A DNA stretch of 17,683 bases from assembly GCA_028288395.1 (NCBI GenBank), contig JAQBNV010000293.1:1-17683 (forward strand), in the 5' to 3' direction. Positions 1 to 7,327 of the stretch are shown piece by piece (within the stretch, counting starts at the first letter, position 1; each line of letters starts with the position of its first letter). The notes under the pieces were generated by a model that was not told the DNA's origin, searched no databases, and was given only the letters and a program-made list of their open reading frames with translations. A program made the translations under genes and the position numbers. The DNA comes from Adhaeribacter sp. GTDB lineage: Bacteria > Bacteroidota > Bacteroidia > Cytophagales > Hymenobacteraceae.

Positions 1-181
1 AAATAACCTTCGGCTGCTTAGTTTGCCATTTAGCAGCTTCGGCTACGGATACCAGGGGCACCGTTTTGCGGTACATGTTTTCCAGTAGCTTTTTATAAGC
101 GGAGTCATTGGTTTGGGCATTCGTAACTTTCATCTCCAGCAGCAACCACGCAAAAGATAAAATTTTCAGGAGAGATTTCAT
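1..181 (-). CDS. Exported protein, probably rhodanese-like (3' part outside window)
   Basis: Reading the minus strand from ATG at 181 gives 60 codons that run off the left edge. The protein starts MKSLLKILSFAWLLLEMKV followed by TNAQTN, a Sec signal peptide with probable cleavage after NAQ. The mature part then reads VPLVSVAEAAKWQ and KQPKVI, which resembles the beginning of a rhodanese fold: a short strand, the 'EA' helix, then the strand that leads to the LDTR motif. The catalytic loop lies outside the window, so the family call is inference. The gene lies 51 bases downstream of the rhodanese lipoprotein on the same strand, so the two are probably co-transcribed and may both handle sulfane sulfur in the cell envelope. 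Confidence 0.6.
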   Translation of the reverse strand, partial: MKSLLKILSFAWLLLEMKVTNAQTNDSAYKKLLENMYRKTVPLVSVAEAAKWQTKQPKVI

Positions 182-232
182 GCCAAATTTAGTAAAACGG
201 GTTTGCCGGTTAGGTAAATTATATGCTTTTGA

Positions 233-715
233 TTATTCGTTAGGGATACCCGCCTCCTTCAAGGCGCTAAATCCCTGGTTGGCGTTATACAATAGTTTAA
301 ATCCTTTCTTTTGCATAAAACCAGTGGCCTTTTTGCTGCGTCCGCCCACAGCGCAGTAAATAAAGTATGATTTGTCCGGGTCTAAACCGTTGACTTTTTC
401 GACAAAATCAGGCGCGGTAAAATCAATTAGTACCGCTTTTTGCAAATGGCCGCCCGCAAATTCCTGTGGCGTGCGTACATCCAGAATAATAATCTCCGGG
501 TTTTTGGCGAGCAGGCTTTTCGCTTCCTGCGCGTCCACTATCTTAACCGGGTTATCTGTCGGTTCAATCACAACAATAGCTTCCCTCTCCGCATAAGTAC
601 TTGCCACTGTTCCATTACAGGCCGGTAAGGTTGCAAACAAAACAAAAGCCGCCATTAACCAATTTATGCTTTTTAATACCATCAGGGGTTTAGGATATAA
701 CTTCATACCGGGCAT
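233..715 (-). CDS. Rhodanese-domain lipoprotein
   Basis: A 160-residue single-domain rhodanese. The N-terminus holds a hydrophobic stretch ending in ATLPAC (Cys33), a plausible lipobox, so the mature protein would sit on a membrane facing the periplasm. The rhodanese domain covers about residues 57-156, with IILDVRTPQEFAGGH as the CH2A-like motif and IYCAVGGRS as the active-site loop; Cys121 is the catalytic cysteine and the following G-R-S is intact. Members of this family transfer sulfane sulfur or bind persulfides, but the donor here is unknown. Three starts are possible (715, 706 and 682); the last gives a typical short lipoprotein leader beginning MVLKS. It precedes the partial exported gene at 1-181 by 51 bases, suggesting an operon. 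Nothing looks broken, unlike its upstream neighbours. Confidence 0.85.
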   Translation of the reverse strand: MPGMKLYPKPLMVLKSINWLMAAFVLFATLPACNGTVASTYAEREAIVVIEPTDNPVKIVDAQEAKSLLAKNPEIIILDVRTPQEFAGGHLQKAVLIDFTAPDFVEKVNGLDPDKSYFIYCAVGGRSKKATGFMQKKGFKLLYNANQGFSALKEAGIPNE

Positions 716-1079
716 ATTTATTAAATATTACTTTTTGAATTATGCAGTTCTAAGACATATTAATATTTTTACTACTACTACTACTTTTAACTCTAAATAT
801 AAAATATTTTTTCTTGTCCGTTCATTATCTTACTGCCACTGCCTGTTGGCTAAATAATTTAAAGACCTGAGATTCCTTTAAATCAAAGTTTTGATTGTTA
901 TTTATTATATAATTTACCCCTATGTTCTCATGCTCTTTTCACCTTTGTATAATCCGCGAATGAATCAGAAGCTTTGGTTTTAAAAATAAAAGCCAAAATA
1001 TTGTTTTCTTTCATTTTCGCAGTTTAACTCTTCTGGTTTATTTATTTCAAAAACAGGTGAAGCACAGCAAAATATAAGG
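716..1079. other. AT-rich non-coding stretch
   Basis: 364 bases between the end of the broken tlpA gene and the start of the rhodanese gene, both on the minus strand. No coding pattern is seen. It holds an (ACT)5 run at 771-785 and a small inverted repeat (ATTTAAAG at 857-864, CTTTAAAT at 876-883). The promoter of the rhodanese genes should lie here, but I found no match to the Bacteroidota -7 element TAnnTTTG. Confidence 0.5.
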
Positions 1080-1721
1080 TTATAGAACTCGACTGGTCTG
1101 CGCCATATTCTGTAGAAATTCACGAAATTCCTGGTTGTCGTAATCGGCCATGCCATCTTTTCGGGCTACAATCCGTCCGTCCGGCGAAATGACAAAAGTA
1201 GTCGGAATTACTTGCCCGGCATAAACCGGCGGCAAGGCACCGTTGGGCGTATAAACCGGGAAAGTAAACTTTTTACGATTAATAAATTTCTGCGCCTTTG
1301 CCGGGTCATCGTCCAGCGAAACCATTACAAAAGCGATATTTTCAGATTTTACCTTTTCGTACAAACTTTGGATATTGGGCATTTCGGCAATACAGGGCGG
1401 ACACCACGTGGCCCAGAAATTCATAAATATCACTTTCCCTTTCAATGATTCCATCATGACTTCTTCGCCGCTCAGGGTACGCAAACTAAAATTATAATCA
1501 GCTCAGGGTAAAGTTATGGCGCGTTTCGCAGCATTATCCGGCTCCGTTGTTTTTTCGGTTACCAACTCCACGTCTGGTCTTATTAACCCGGTAGCTAAAA
1601 TTAGTCTTTGTACCTGTCCTATTACTTCGGTATGCAGCCCGGTTAGGTACAGGCCACCAAATAGGAACACCATTATCAGCCAGCCCGGCACTTGCCGGAC
1701 CCAACTCTTTATTTTATTCAT
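1080..1721 (-). pseudogene. TlpA-like thiol:disulfide oxidoreductase, cut by in-frame TGA
   Basis: A frame of 214 codons reads from ATG at 1721 to TAA at 1080, interrupted only by TGA at 1503-1505 (codon 73). The first part has one membrane anchor (about residues 13-30) followed by TGLHTEVIG and QRLILATGLI, the juxtamembrane region common in Bacteroidota TlpA proteins. After the TGA the same frame continues ADYNFSLRTLSGEEV and a full thioredoxin domain with NFWATWCPPC (Cys107 and Cys110) and VIPTTF carrying the cis-proline (Pro173). The family reduces disulfides in the periplasm. Because both halves share one frame, a single base change such as CGA to TGA explains the break. A TTG at 1484 could in principle restart translation, but that product would lack the membrane anchor. 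Alternatives are a sequencing error or readthrough. Confidence 0.8.
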
Positions 1722-1792
1722 CTTTCATTCAGTTTAAGAAAATAGCCGTGCCGGAATATGGGACCTACAACAGCCTGTTTTTTTTAGGTATA

Positions 1793-1800
1793 CAAATTTA
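1793..1800 (-). promoter_or_regulatory. Candidate -7 element of tlpA promoter
   Basis: On the minus strand these bases read TAAATTTG, an exact match to the Bacteroidota -7 consensus TAnnTTTG, 72 bases before the tlpA start codon. No clear -33 TTG element is seen at the expected 19-21 base spacing, so this rests on one short match. Confidence 0.35.
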
Positions 1801-1999
1801 ATTCAGTCTTATTCGGTTTTAGGTAACTTTTGTCACGCGGGATTTTAAAGTTAGTCTCAATATTGCTATTTAGATTAAAATCTATTTTTAGCGCTATCAA
1901 GATTGTCCCCGCTCGTGACACGCTTCTCCCGACCTCTTGCCGTTCATTATTCAAAGATTAATATTTTTAAATTAATTTGCACCAGCGACCGAAAGCTAA

Positions 2000-2324
2000 T
2001 CATAGGCCCGATTATAAAAGCCGTAGGCACATCGGTTGCTAACCTGTTCCGGAGAGATGCTGTTTCCCCAGCCTGTTAAATTGCCTGAAAATAGAAAGCG
2101 ATCAAAAAATTGCCGGTTAGTTACCGGGCGAGGCCCTTTTACTACCTTCACCTGTTGCTACAGCAATTGTAGATAAGAATGCGAACCGCTATCGGTCAAG
2201 GCCGGCTAATGTAAACCTGGTTGGTAAGATAGTTCTGATGAGAGTTGCCTTTAGCCGAAATAGAAGTGGTTTGCCATGAACCGGTTATGTACCAGAACCA
2301 GGGTTGTTTTAATACTTCTATCAG
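2000..2324 (-). pseudogene. Possible remnant of a YeeE/YedE-type sulfur transporter gene
   Basis: Reading the minus strand from 2324 gives LIEVLKQPWFWYITG, which closely resembles the amino end of YeeE/YedE-family permeases (a typical start is MLEF..QPWPWYVAGP). The normal ATG is CTG here, and after about 15 residues the frame loses all resemblance, with stops in every frame. The base composition stays gene-like (GC-richer than the flanks) down to about 2000, consistent with a decayed coding region. In Bacteroidota such permeases commonly sit beside MBL-fold/rhodanese genes, as at 2555-3175. The evidence is one short motif plus context, so this could be chance. Confidence 0.35.
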
Positions 2325-2377
2325 GTTTATTATTTATATTAGGAAACATTAATATTGTTTAACAGGTATTTTGAAGA

Positions 2378-2407
2378 ATTGTGTATACTCTACAATATTG
2401 TGTATAC
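2378..2407. repeat. Tandem ATTGTGTATAC repeat, possible operator
   Basis: ATTGTGTATAC occurs at 2378-2388 and again at 2397-2407, a spacing of 19 bases, close to two helical turns. Each copy has the palindromic core GTATAC, and the second extends to the near-palindrome TGTGTATACACT. Two phased palindromic sites upstream of a gene-like region suggest binding sites for a dimeric regulator, for example of the GntR type, but no regulator gene is adjacent. Confidence 0.4.
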
Positions 2408-2554
2408 ACTATAATTATAATAAAGTGCAGAAACAGTTTTTATTATATGATGCCAGATAATTAAGGAGCAATAAGCTTTAATGCCTGTAAAACGTGCAGC
2501 TCGTTTGTAATATGTTAACTTTAAGGCTATAATCAGACGCCGGGTTGTTTATTT

Positions 2555-3175
2555 TTAAGTGTCAGGGCATACATAAGCGGTGCGGGGTGAGGCAGTGGCC
2601 GAAATGGCTTTAAAACCACCATCCACAGCCATAAAATTATCCGAGCCGCGGGCTTTCAGGATGGAAGCAGCAATCATAGACTGGTACCCGCCGGCACAAT
2701 GAATATAAATTACTTCATCCTGCGGAATATGCATTAAATGATCGTTGAAGTTATCCAATGGGGTACTTATCGCGCCTGTAACGTGTTTGTCCTGGAATTC
2801 ACTTTCCTTCCGCACATCAAAAACTTTTACAGGGCCTGCTTGCACCTGTTTGGCAAATTCCGCCGCCGAAATAGATACCACCGTGTCCAGTTCTTTGCCC
2901 GTTGCCCTCCAGGCTCCAATGCCTCCTTTTAATAGGGTATGGTCGTAACCTACCCGGGCCAGGCTGGTAACTACTTCTTCTTCGCGGCCTGGCTCAGTAA
3001 TAAGCAATATGGGTTGGCTAACCCCGGGTACTAAGGCGCCCACCCAGGGGCAAATCCGCCGTCGATGCCGCTGTTGGTGGAATAGGGCACAAAACCTTGG
3101 GCAAATTGCGGAGCGGGTGTCCAGTACCAAGGCGCCGGTTTCGTTAGCAGCCCTAATAGCTGAAATTAGCCCCAA
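2555..3175 (-). pseudogene. Truncated, frameshifted MBL-fold/rhodanese fusion gene
   Basis: The 206-codon frame matches the C-terminal double-rhodanese half of MBL-fold/rhodanese proteins, which usually have about 470 residues; these act in persulfide oxidation and sulfide detoxification. Visible landmarks are ETGALVLDTRS, WVGALVP, ILLITEPGREEEVV, VKVFDVRKESEFQ and IHCAGGYQSMIAASILKARG. The Cys of the second active loop is present, but the usual Arg after Gly-Tyr is Gln. Between LDTRS and WVGALVP the frame gives nonsense (AICPRFCALFHQQRHRRRIC), whereas the shifted frame reads QFAQGFVPYSTNSGIDGGFA, the expected family sequence. Two compensating indels therefore flank about 65 bases. The N-terminal metallo-beta-lactamase domain is absent; upstream DNA does not encode it. 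I read this as a decayed gene. Confidence 0.75.
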
Positions 3176-3283
3176 AAATATTGACTCCAGGATAAAACAT
3201 CTAATAAATTACTTTTACGCCTTGGTTTATTTTTCAGCCCTGGCAGCACCTTTTAGTAATCATACTCTACGATGACAGCACCA

Positions 3284-3478
3284 TCAGCAGCAATGAAGCG
3301 AAGCCAACCGGAAGAGTTTGTCAGTTACTGCCCAATAGCGGGTGAGATAAACGGTAGCCAGCGAGGTAAGACCGAAGATCAGTACGTTTTTGAAGAGTAT
3401 CAGGCCCTGAAGAATTTTTTGTGGGGCATAACCGGGTTTGCTGCCCATGGGTTGCTTTGCTTCAGGTTTAAATAGCAC
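3284..3478 (-). CDS. Possible small membrane protein or gene fragment
   Basis: A 64-codon frame with one hydrophobic stretch (about residues 22-47, ILQGLILFKNVLIFGLTSL and onward), preceded by a polar head MLFKPEAKQPMGSKPGYAPQ and ending TDKLFRLASLHCC. The composition looks more protein-like than the overlapping plus-strand frames. I do not recognise the family. Just past its stop another frame reads FASLLLMVLSS, so it may be a fragment of a longer membrane protein broken by a frameshift, which would fit its broken neighbours. Confidence 0.25.
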   Translation of the reverse strand: MLFKPEAKQPMGSKPGYAPQKILQGLILFKNVLIFGLTSLATVYLTRYWAVTDKLFRLASLHCC

Positions 3479-3639
3479 AAAAGGAATAACTATATCTCAC
3501 CGCTTTACCCAATCAGGGCATACAACATTAAATTCTTATTTTTTATTTCTTTCCATTAACCCCTCCGACCTCTCTAAATACCGAAATCCTTTTAAGTCGT
3601 TTGGCATTAGCTATGCCCCACAATAGAATTTACTCAACC

Positions 3640-4126
3640 TATGATTAAGACAGAGTTGATATAAGTATAGGCTAATAAAATGGGTACATAAATCGCTATG
3701 GAAATTTAGGTTATAATGGGTTAAAAATTATAAATAATATAAAAGATAATTAAAATTTGGAGGTAAATATTTAAATACATGTGATTATTTAGAATTGTAT
3801 CATATTAATTATACTAATAATTTAAAATATATTATTTTATATCCGCAATATTTTATTTAAAAATTCAAACTTTTTACATTATAACCATCCTTTGTACTGG
3901 ATTTAGCCTTACAGGAAATTCAACTCTTTGTTGTTATTGTATTTTTTTCAAAATTATTGCCTTTTACTTTAATATAGTTTAACTATGTGGGATAATGGTT
4001 GACAAATATTTAAAATTAATCGATTAAATTTTGCTTTTTATTGCGTTTTAATCTTTCTGTAAGCGTTAATTAAAGCCCCCTTATTATTTCCATTTTTAAA
4101 CAGTGTCAGAACTAAAAAGCGACTTT
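3640..4126. other. AT-rich 5' region of the susC operon
   Basis: About 490 very AT-rich bases without coding pattern, directly before the susC start. The operon promoter should lie here. One weak candidate is TTGACA at 3999-4004 with TAAATTTTG at 4025-4033, but the second motif has one extra base against TAnnTTTG and the spacing is longer than usual, so I do not call it separately. No hairpin or riboswitch was recognised. Confidence 0.5.
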
Positions 4127-7100
4127 ATGAAAAGAATTCTATCCCTGTTACTCGCCACTTTGTTTGTATTTCAGACAATGGCACAAAATGTTAAAATATC
4201 CGGAAAGATTACCGAAGCCGGTGGAGGTGTGTTGCCGGGTGTAACCGTACTGGTTAAAGGTACGAATGCCGGTACTGCTTCTGATACAGATGGCAAGTAT
4301 GGACTGGATGCGCCAGCCAACAGTACCTTGGTTTTCTCTTTTATCGGGTATGCTTCGCAGGAAGTGGTGCCAGGTAATAAAACTACTTTGGATGTGGTAA
4401 TGGCCATGGACGCGAAGCAACTAGGCGAAGTGGTGATTACCGCTTTTGGTATTGAAAGAGAGAAAAAAGCGCTGGGTTATACTATTCAGGAAGTAAGCGG
4501 TGAAAAATTGGCCCAGGTAAAATCTTCTAACTTCGTGAACAGCTTGTCTGGCCGGGTGGCTGGGGTACAGGTTAGTTCCAACGGTGGACCCGGCAGCAGC
4601 TCCAATATTGTTATCCGGGGTATGGGTTCAGTAAGCCGAAATAACCAGCCCTTGGTCGTTATTGATGGCGTTCCCATCCAACAATCAAACAACAACCGCT
4701 ACGGCGGGGGAATATCGGAAGTAAACCCCGAAAATATTGCCTCCATGTCGGTACTCAAAGGACCCAATGCTGCAGCCTTATACGGTTCCCGGGCGGCGAA
4801 TGGCGTTATTCTGATTACCACTAAAAACGGGGCGGGTACCAAAGGAATTGGCGTAGAAATTAGCTCCAGTGTTACGGCGGAGCGGCCTTCTGTAGAACCT
4901 GATTTTCAGGATAGGTACGGCGGCGGCAATGGTTACCGCACCTGGTACAACAATGGCCGGAGCGGCTCCATTACCGACCCCCTGGAAATAGAGCAATACC
5001 GCGCCGCTTACGGCTCTAATGCACCGCTGGCTGGCACCGAAGGCACTGACGAAAGCTGGGGTGCACCGCTCGACGGCCGCTTGGTGCGCCAATGGTTTAC
5101 CGGTACGGGGGTAGCGCCGCTGGTGCCGCAGCCCGGTAACTGGGAAGAGTACTGGGAAACGGGTCAAACTTTTGTTAATTCAGTGGCTTTAACCGGCGGC
5201 AACGATAAAGGCAGCTTCCGGTTGTCGTTGGGTCGCCTCGACCAGACCGGGATTATGTTTAACAACGATTTCCGGCGGAATAATATTAACCTGAGTTCGG
5301 CTTATAACCTTACGCCTAAGTTAAAAGCATCGGTTAGCGCCGAATATATTAAATCAGGTTCCGATAACCGGTCTTACCAGTCGGGGCAGCAGTTTATCTG
5401 GTCGCACCGGCATGTATCCTGGGAGCAGCTGAAAAACTGGCGCGACTATACTGATGTGCATATTCAAAAGGCCGGCGACAATTTGCCGCCCAACTGGCAG
5501 CATACCTTTTTTACGAACCCCTTCTACCAGCAGGATTATTTGCCTAATGGCAACGACAAAGACCGGCTGCGGGGTAGCCTTTCGCTCACCTACGATATTA
5601 ACAGCAACCTGAGTCTGCTGCTCCGCAGCGGTACTGATGTTTGGTCCGATACCCGGATTAATGTAACGAACTGGGAACGGGTTTCGAACGGCAACCGCCT
5701 GTTTGGGTCATACAACGAAGAAGTGCTGCGCAACCAGGAAACAAACCACGATCTCATGCTAACCTATAAAAAGGATTTCGGACCCGACTTTTCTTTCAGC
5801 GGCCAGGGCGGGGGAATTTACCGCAACAACTATTACAAGCGCAATTATGCATCTGTCGCGCAATTAGTTATTGATCGGCTTTATACCCTGAACAATAACG
5901 CCGTGCCGAATACAAACGAAAGTGCTATTGAGGAATTTAATGTGCAGAGTCTTTTTGGAGCCGCCCAGTTCGGTTTCCGGAACGCCTTGTTCCTGGATGT
6001 AACCGGTCGCAACGATTGGTCCAGTACGCTGCCGGCGAGCCAGAATTCCTTCTTTTATCCGTCGGTTTCTTTAAGTGCCGTACTTACTGATTTAATTGGC
6101 GTGAATACGAATACACTATCGTTTGCCAAGTTGCGGGCCAGCTGGGCCCAGGTAGGAAACGATGCGGACCCTTACCAATTGTACCAGTTATACGAAGCTA
6201 AAAAGCCTTGGAACGGATCGTTACCGGCCTTCGGCGAGAGTACCGATATTAACAACTCCGCACTAAAACCCGAAATAACCACCGGAACGGAGTTCGGCGC
6301 GGATGTACGGTTTCTGGGTGGCCGGATTGCCCTGGATGCTACGTATTACACCAAAAGCACGAAAGACCAGATTCTGGGCGTAGAAATTTCGAAGGCTACC
6401 GGTTATAACCGCCGCTTCCTGAATGCCGGTGAAGTAACAAACAAAGGGATTGAAATAATGCTGAGCGGGACACCGGTGCAATTAGCTAACAGTTTCCAGT
6501 GGGAAGTCTCTTTAAATTATGCCCGCAACCGCAGCATGGTGGTAGAATTGGCCGAAGGTTTAACTACCTATACCTTGTATTCTACCCGGGGGCTTTCCTC
6601 CGAAGCGCGGGTAGGCCAGGCTTATGGCACCTTTTACGGTAATGCTTTCCTGCGGTCGCCGGATGGCCAGATGATTTACGACAAAGTACTGGGTACGCCT
6701 TCTTTGGCGCCCGGTCAAGCGGTATTGGGTAATATTCAGCCCGATTGGATTGGTGGTTTTTCGAATGCTTTCACTTATAAAGGGATAACCTTAAGCGCTT
6801 TGATTGATGTGCGGAAAGGCGGCGATATTTACGACGAAGGAACCGGTACCGCCCGCTGGACCGGCCAATACGCCGAAACTGCTGTGGGCAGGGAAGAAGG
6901 CGTGATTGGCAAAGGCGTGAAAAATATTGGTACAGCCGATGCACCGAATTATGTGCCGAACGATGTGGTTGCCGATGCTAAACTTTTCTATAGCTACAAC
7001 AACCCGCGCACGTACCACGAAGCCGCAATTATTGATGCCAGTTACGTGAAACTACGGGAAGTAAGTTTAGGCTACCAGCTACCGGCTTTCCTGACCAACT

Positions 7101-7279
7101 GCATAAAAGCCCAGTCAGCCCGGGTGTCGCTGGTAGGCCGTAATCTGGCTATCCTGTTCCGGAATAATCCCCATATCGACCCCGAAGTAGACTCTCAGGG
7201 AGGCAATGCCCAGGGTTTTGCCTATGGCCAGCTGCCCAACAGCCGGAGTATGGGTGTGAGTTTGGATATTAAATTTTAA
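4127..7279 (+). CDS. SusC/RagA-family TonB-linked outer-membrane protein
   Basis: A TonB-dependent outer-membrane transporter of 1050 residues that takes up a ligand handed over by its SusD partner. ATG at 4127 is chosen over GTG at 4103 because it gives a clean signal peptide, MKRILSLLLATLFVFQTMAQ, cut after AQ. Next come a carboxypeptidase-regulatory-like domain (about 22-95, with the GKITEAGGG and LPGVTVLVKG pattern), the link QLGEVVITAFGIE, and the plug domain (about 110-235, with SLSGRVAGVQV, IVIRGMGS, PLVVIDGVPI and LKGPNAAALYGSRAANGVIL). The rest is the beta-barrel, ending in DIKF with terminal Phe. Length and order are normal for SusC. It heads a likely operon with susD 48 bases downstream. 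No sigma/anti-sigma pair is adjacent. The substrate is not shown by sequence; the following enzymes suggest an amino-acid- or peptide-like compound. Confidence 0.95.
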   Translation: MKRILSLLLATLFVFQTMAQNVKISGKITEAGGGVLPGVTVLVKGTNAGTASDTDGKYGLDAPANSTLVFSFIGYASQEVVPGNKTTLDVVMAMDAKQLGEVVITAFGIEREKKALGYTIQEVSGEKLAQVKSSNFVNSLSGRVAGVQVSSNGGPGSSSNIVIRGMGSVSRNNQPLVVIDGVPIQQSNNNRYGGGISEVNPENIASMSVLKGPNAAALYGSRAANGVILITTKNGAGTKGIGVEISSSVTAERPSVEPDFQDRYGGGNGYRTWYNNGRSGSITDPLEIEQYRAAYGSNAPLAGTEGTDESWGAPLDGRLVRQWFTGTGVAPLVPQPGNWEEYWETGQTFVNSVALTGGNDKGSFRLSLGRLDQTGIMFNNDFRRNNINLSSAYNLTPKLKASVSAEYIKSGSDNRSYQSGQQFIWSHRHVSWEQLKNWRDYTDVHIQKAGDNLPPNWQHTFFTNPFYQQDYLPNGNDKDRLRGSLSLTYDINSNLSLLLRSGTDVWSDTRINVTNWERVSNGNRLFGSYNEEVLRNQETNHDLMLTYKKDFGPDFSFSGQGGGIYRNNYYKRNYASVAQLVIDRLYTLNNNAVPNTNESAIEEFNVQSLFGAAQFGFRNALFLDVTGRNDWSSTLPASQNSFFYPSVSLSAVLTDLIGVNTNTLSFAKLRASWAQVGNDADPYQLYQLYEAKKPWNGSLPAFGESTDINNSALKPEITTGTEFGADVRFLGGRIALDATYYTKSTKDQILGVEISKATGYNRRFLNAGEVTNKGIEIMLSGTPVQLANSFQWEVSLNYARNRSMVVELAEGLTTYTLYSTRGLSSEARVGQAYGTFYGNAFLRSPDGQMIYDKVLGTPSLAPGQAVLGNIQPDWIGGFSNAFTYKGITLSALIDVRKGGDIYDEGTGTARWTGQYAETAVGREEGVIGKGVKNIGTADAPNYVPNDVVADAKLFYSYNNPRTYHEAAIIDASYVKLREVSLGYQLPAFLTNCIKAQSARVSLVGRNLAILFRNNPHIDPEVDSQGGNAQGFAYGQLPNSRSMGVSLDIKF

Positions 7280-7327
7280 CCAGGTTTTAGCGGAAATTTT
7301 ACCAATTATTAAATCAGATTAATGCTT

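Larger units (their letters stand above)
1801..2554. other. Long stretch without an intact gene
   Basis: Between the candidate tlpA promoter and the MBL/rhodanese remnant no open frame looks like a real gene. The segment contains AT-rich DNA (1801-1975), the possible permease remnant (about 2000-2324), the tandem GTGTATAC repeat (2378-2407) and AT-rich DNA to 2554. Confidence 0.5.

Noticed and set aside
184..191. TAAATTTG on the minus strand, an exact -7 promoter match.
   Set aside because: It ends three bases before the start codon of the partial gene, so it cannot serve that start unless the message is leaderless; likely chance in AT-rich DNA.
771..785. (ACT)5 trinucleotide run, possible phase-variation tract.
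   Set aside because: It is short, intergenic and a multiple of three, so slippage would not shift any frame.
857..883. ATTTAAAG/CTTTAAAT inverted repeat upstream of the rhodanese gene.
   Set aside because: Eight A/T-rich bases per arm are expected by chance here, and no T-run or gene end is near.
1503..1505. TGA as a selenocysteine or reassigned codon in tlpA.
   Set aside because: TGA ends another gene in this window, the codon is not at the active site, and no SECIS-like hairpin was evident directly after it.
3009..3475. Plus-strand open frames over the MBL/rhodanese remnant and the next stretch.
   Set aside because: They lie antisense to recognisable rhodanese sequence or have low-quality composition with no domain or start context.
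3438..3626. Plus-strand frame ending NPFKSFGISYAPQ, with a phrase like the KSFGIS of YeeE/YedE permeases.
   Set aside because: The match is six residues, the rest of the frame shows no family pattern, and it is on the strand opposite to the other remnants; probably chance.
3999..4033. TTGACA plus TAAATTTTG as the promoter of the susC operon.
   Set aside because: The -7 match has one extra base and the spacing is too long for the Bacteroidota consensus; AT-rich DNA gives many such matches.
4778..5167. Open frame of 129 codons antisense to susC.
   Set aside because: Arg/Ala/Pro-rich composition typical of the antisense of a codon-biased gene; susC is plainly the coding strand.
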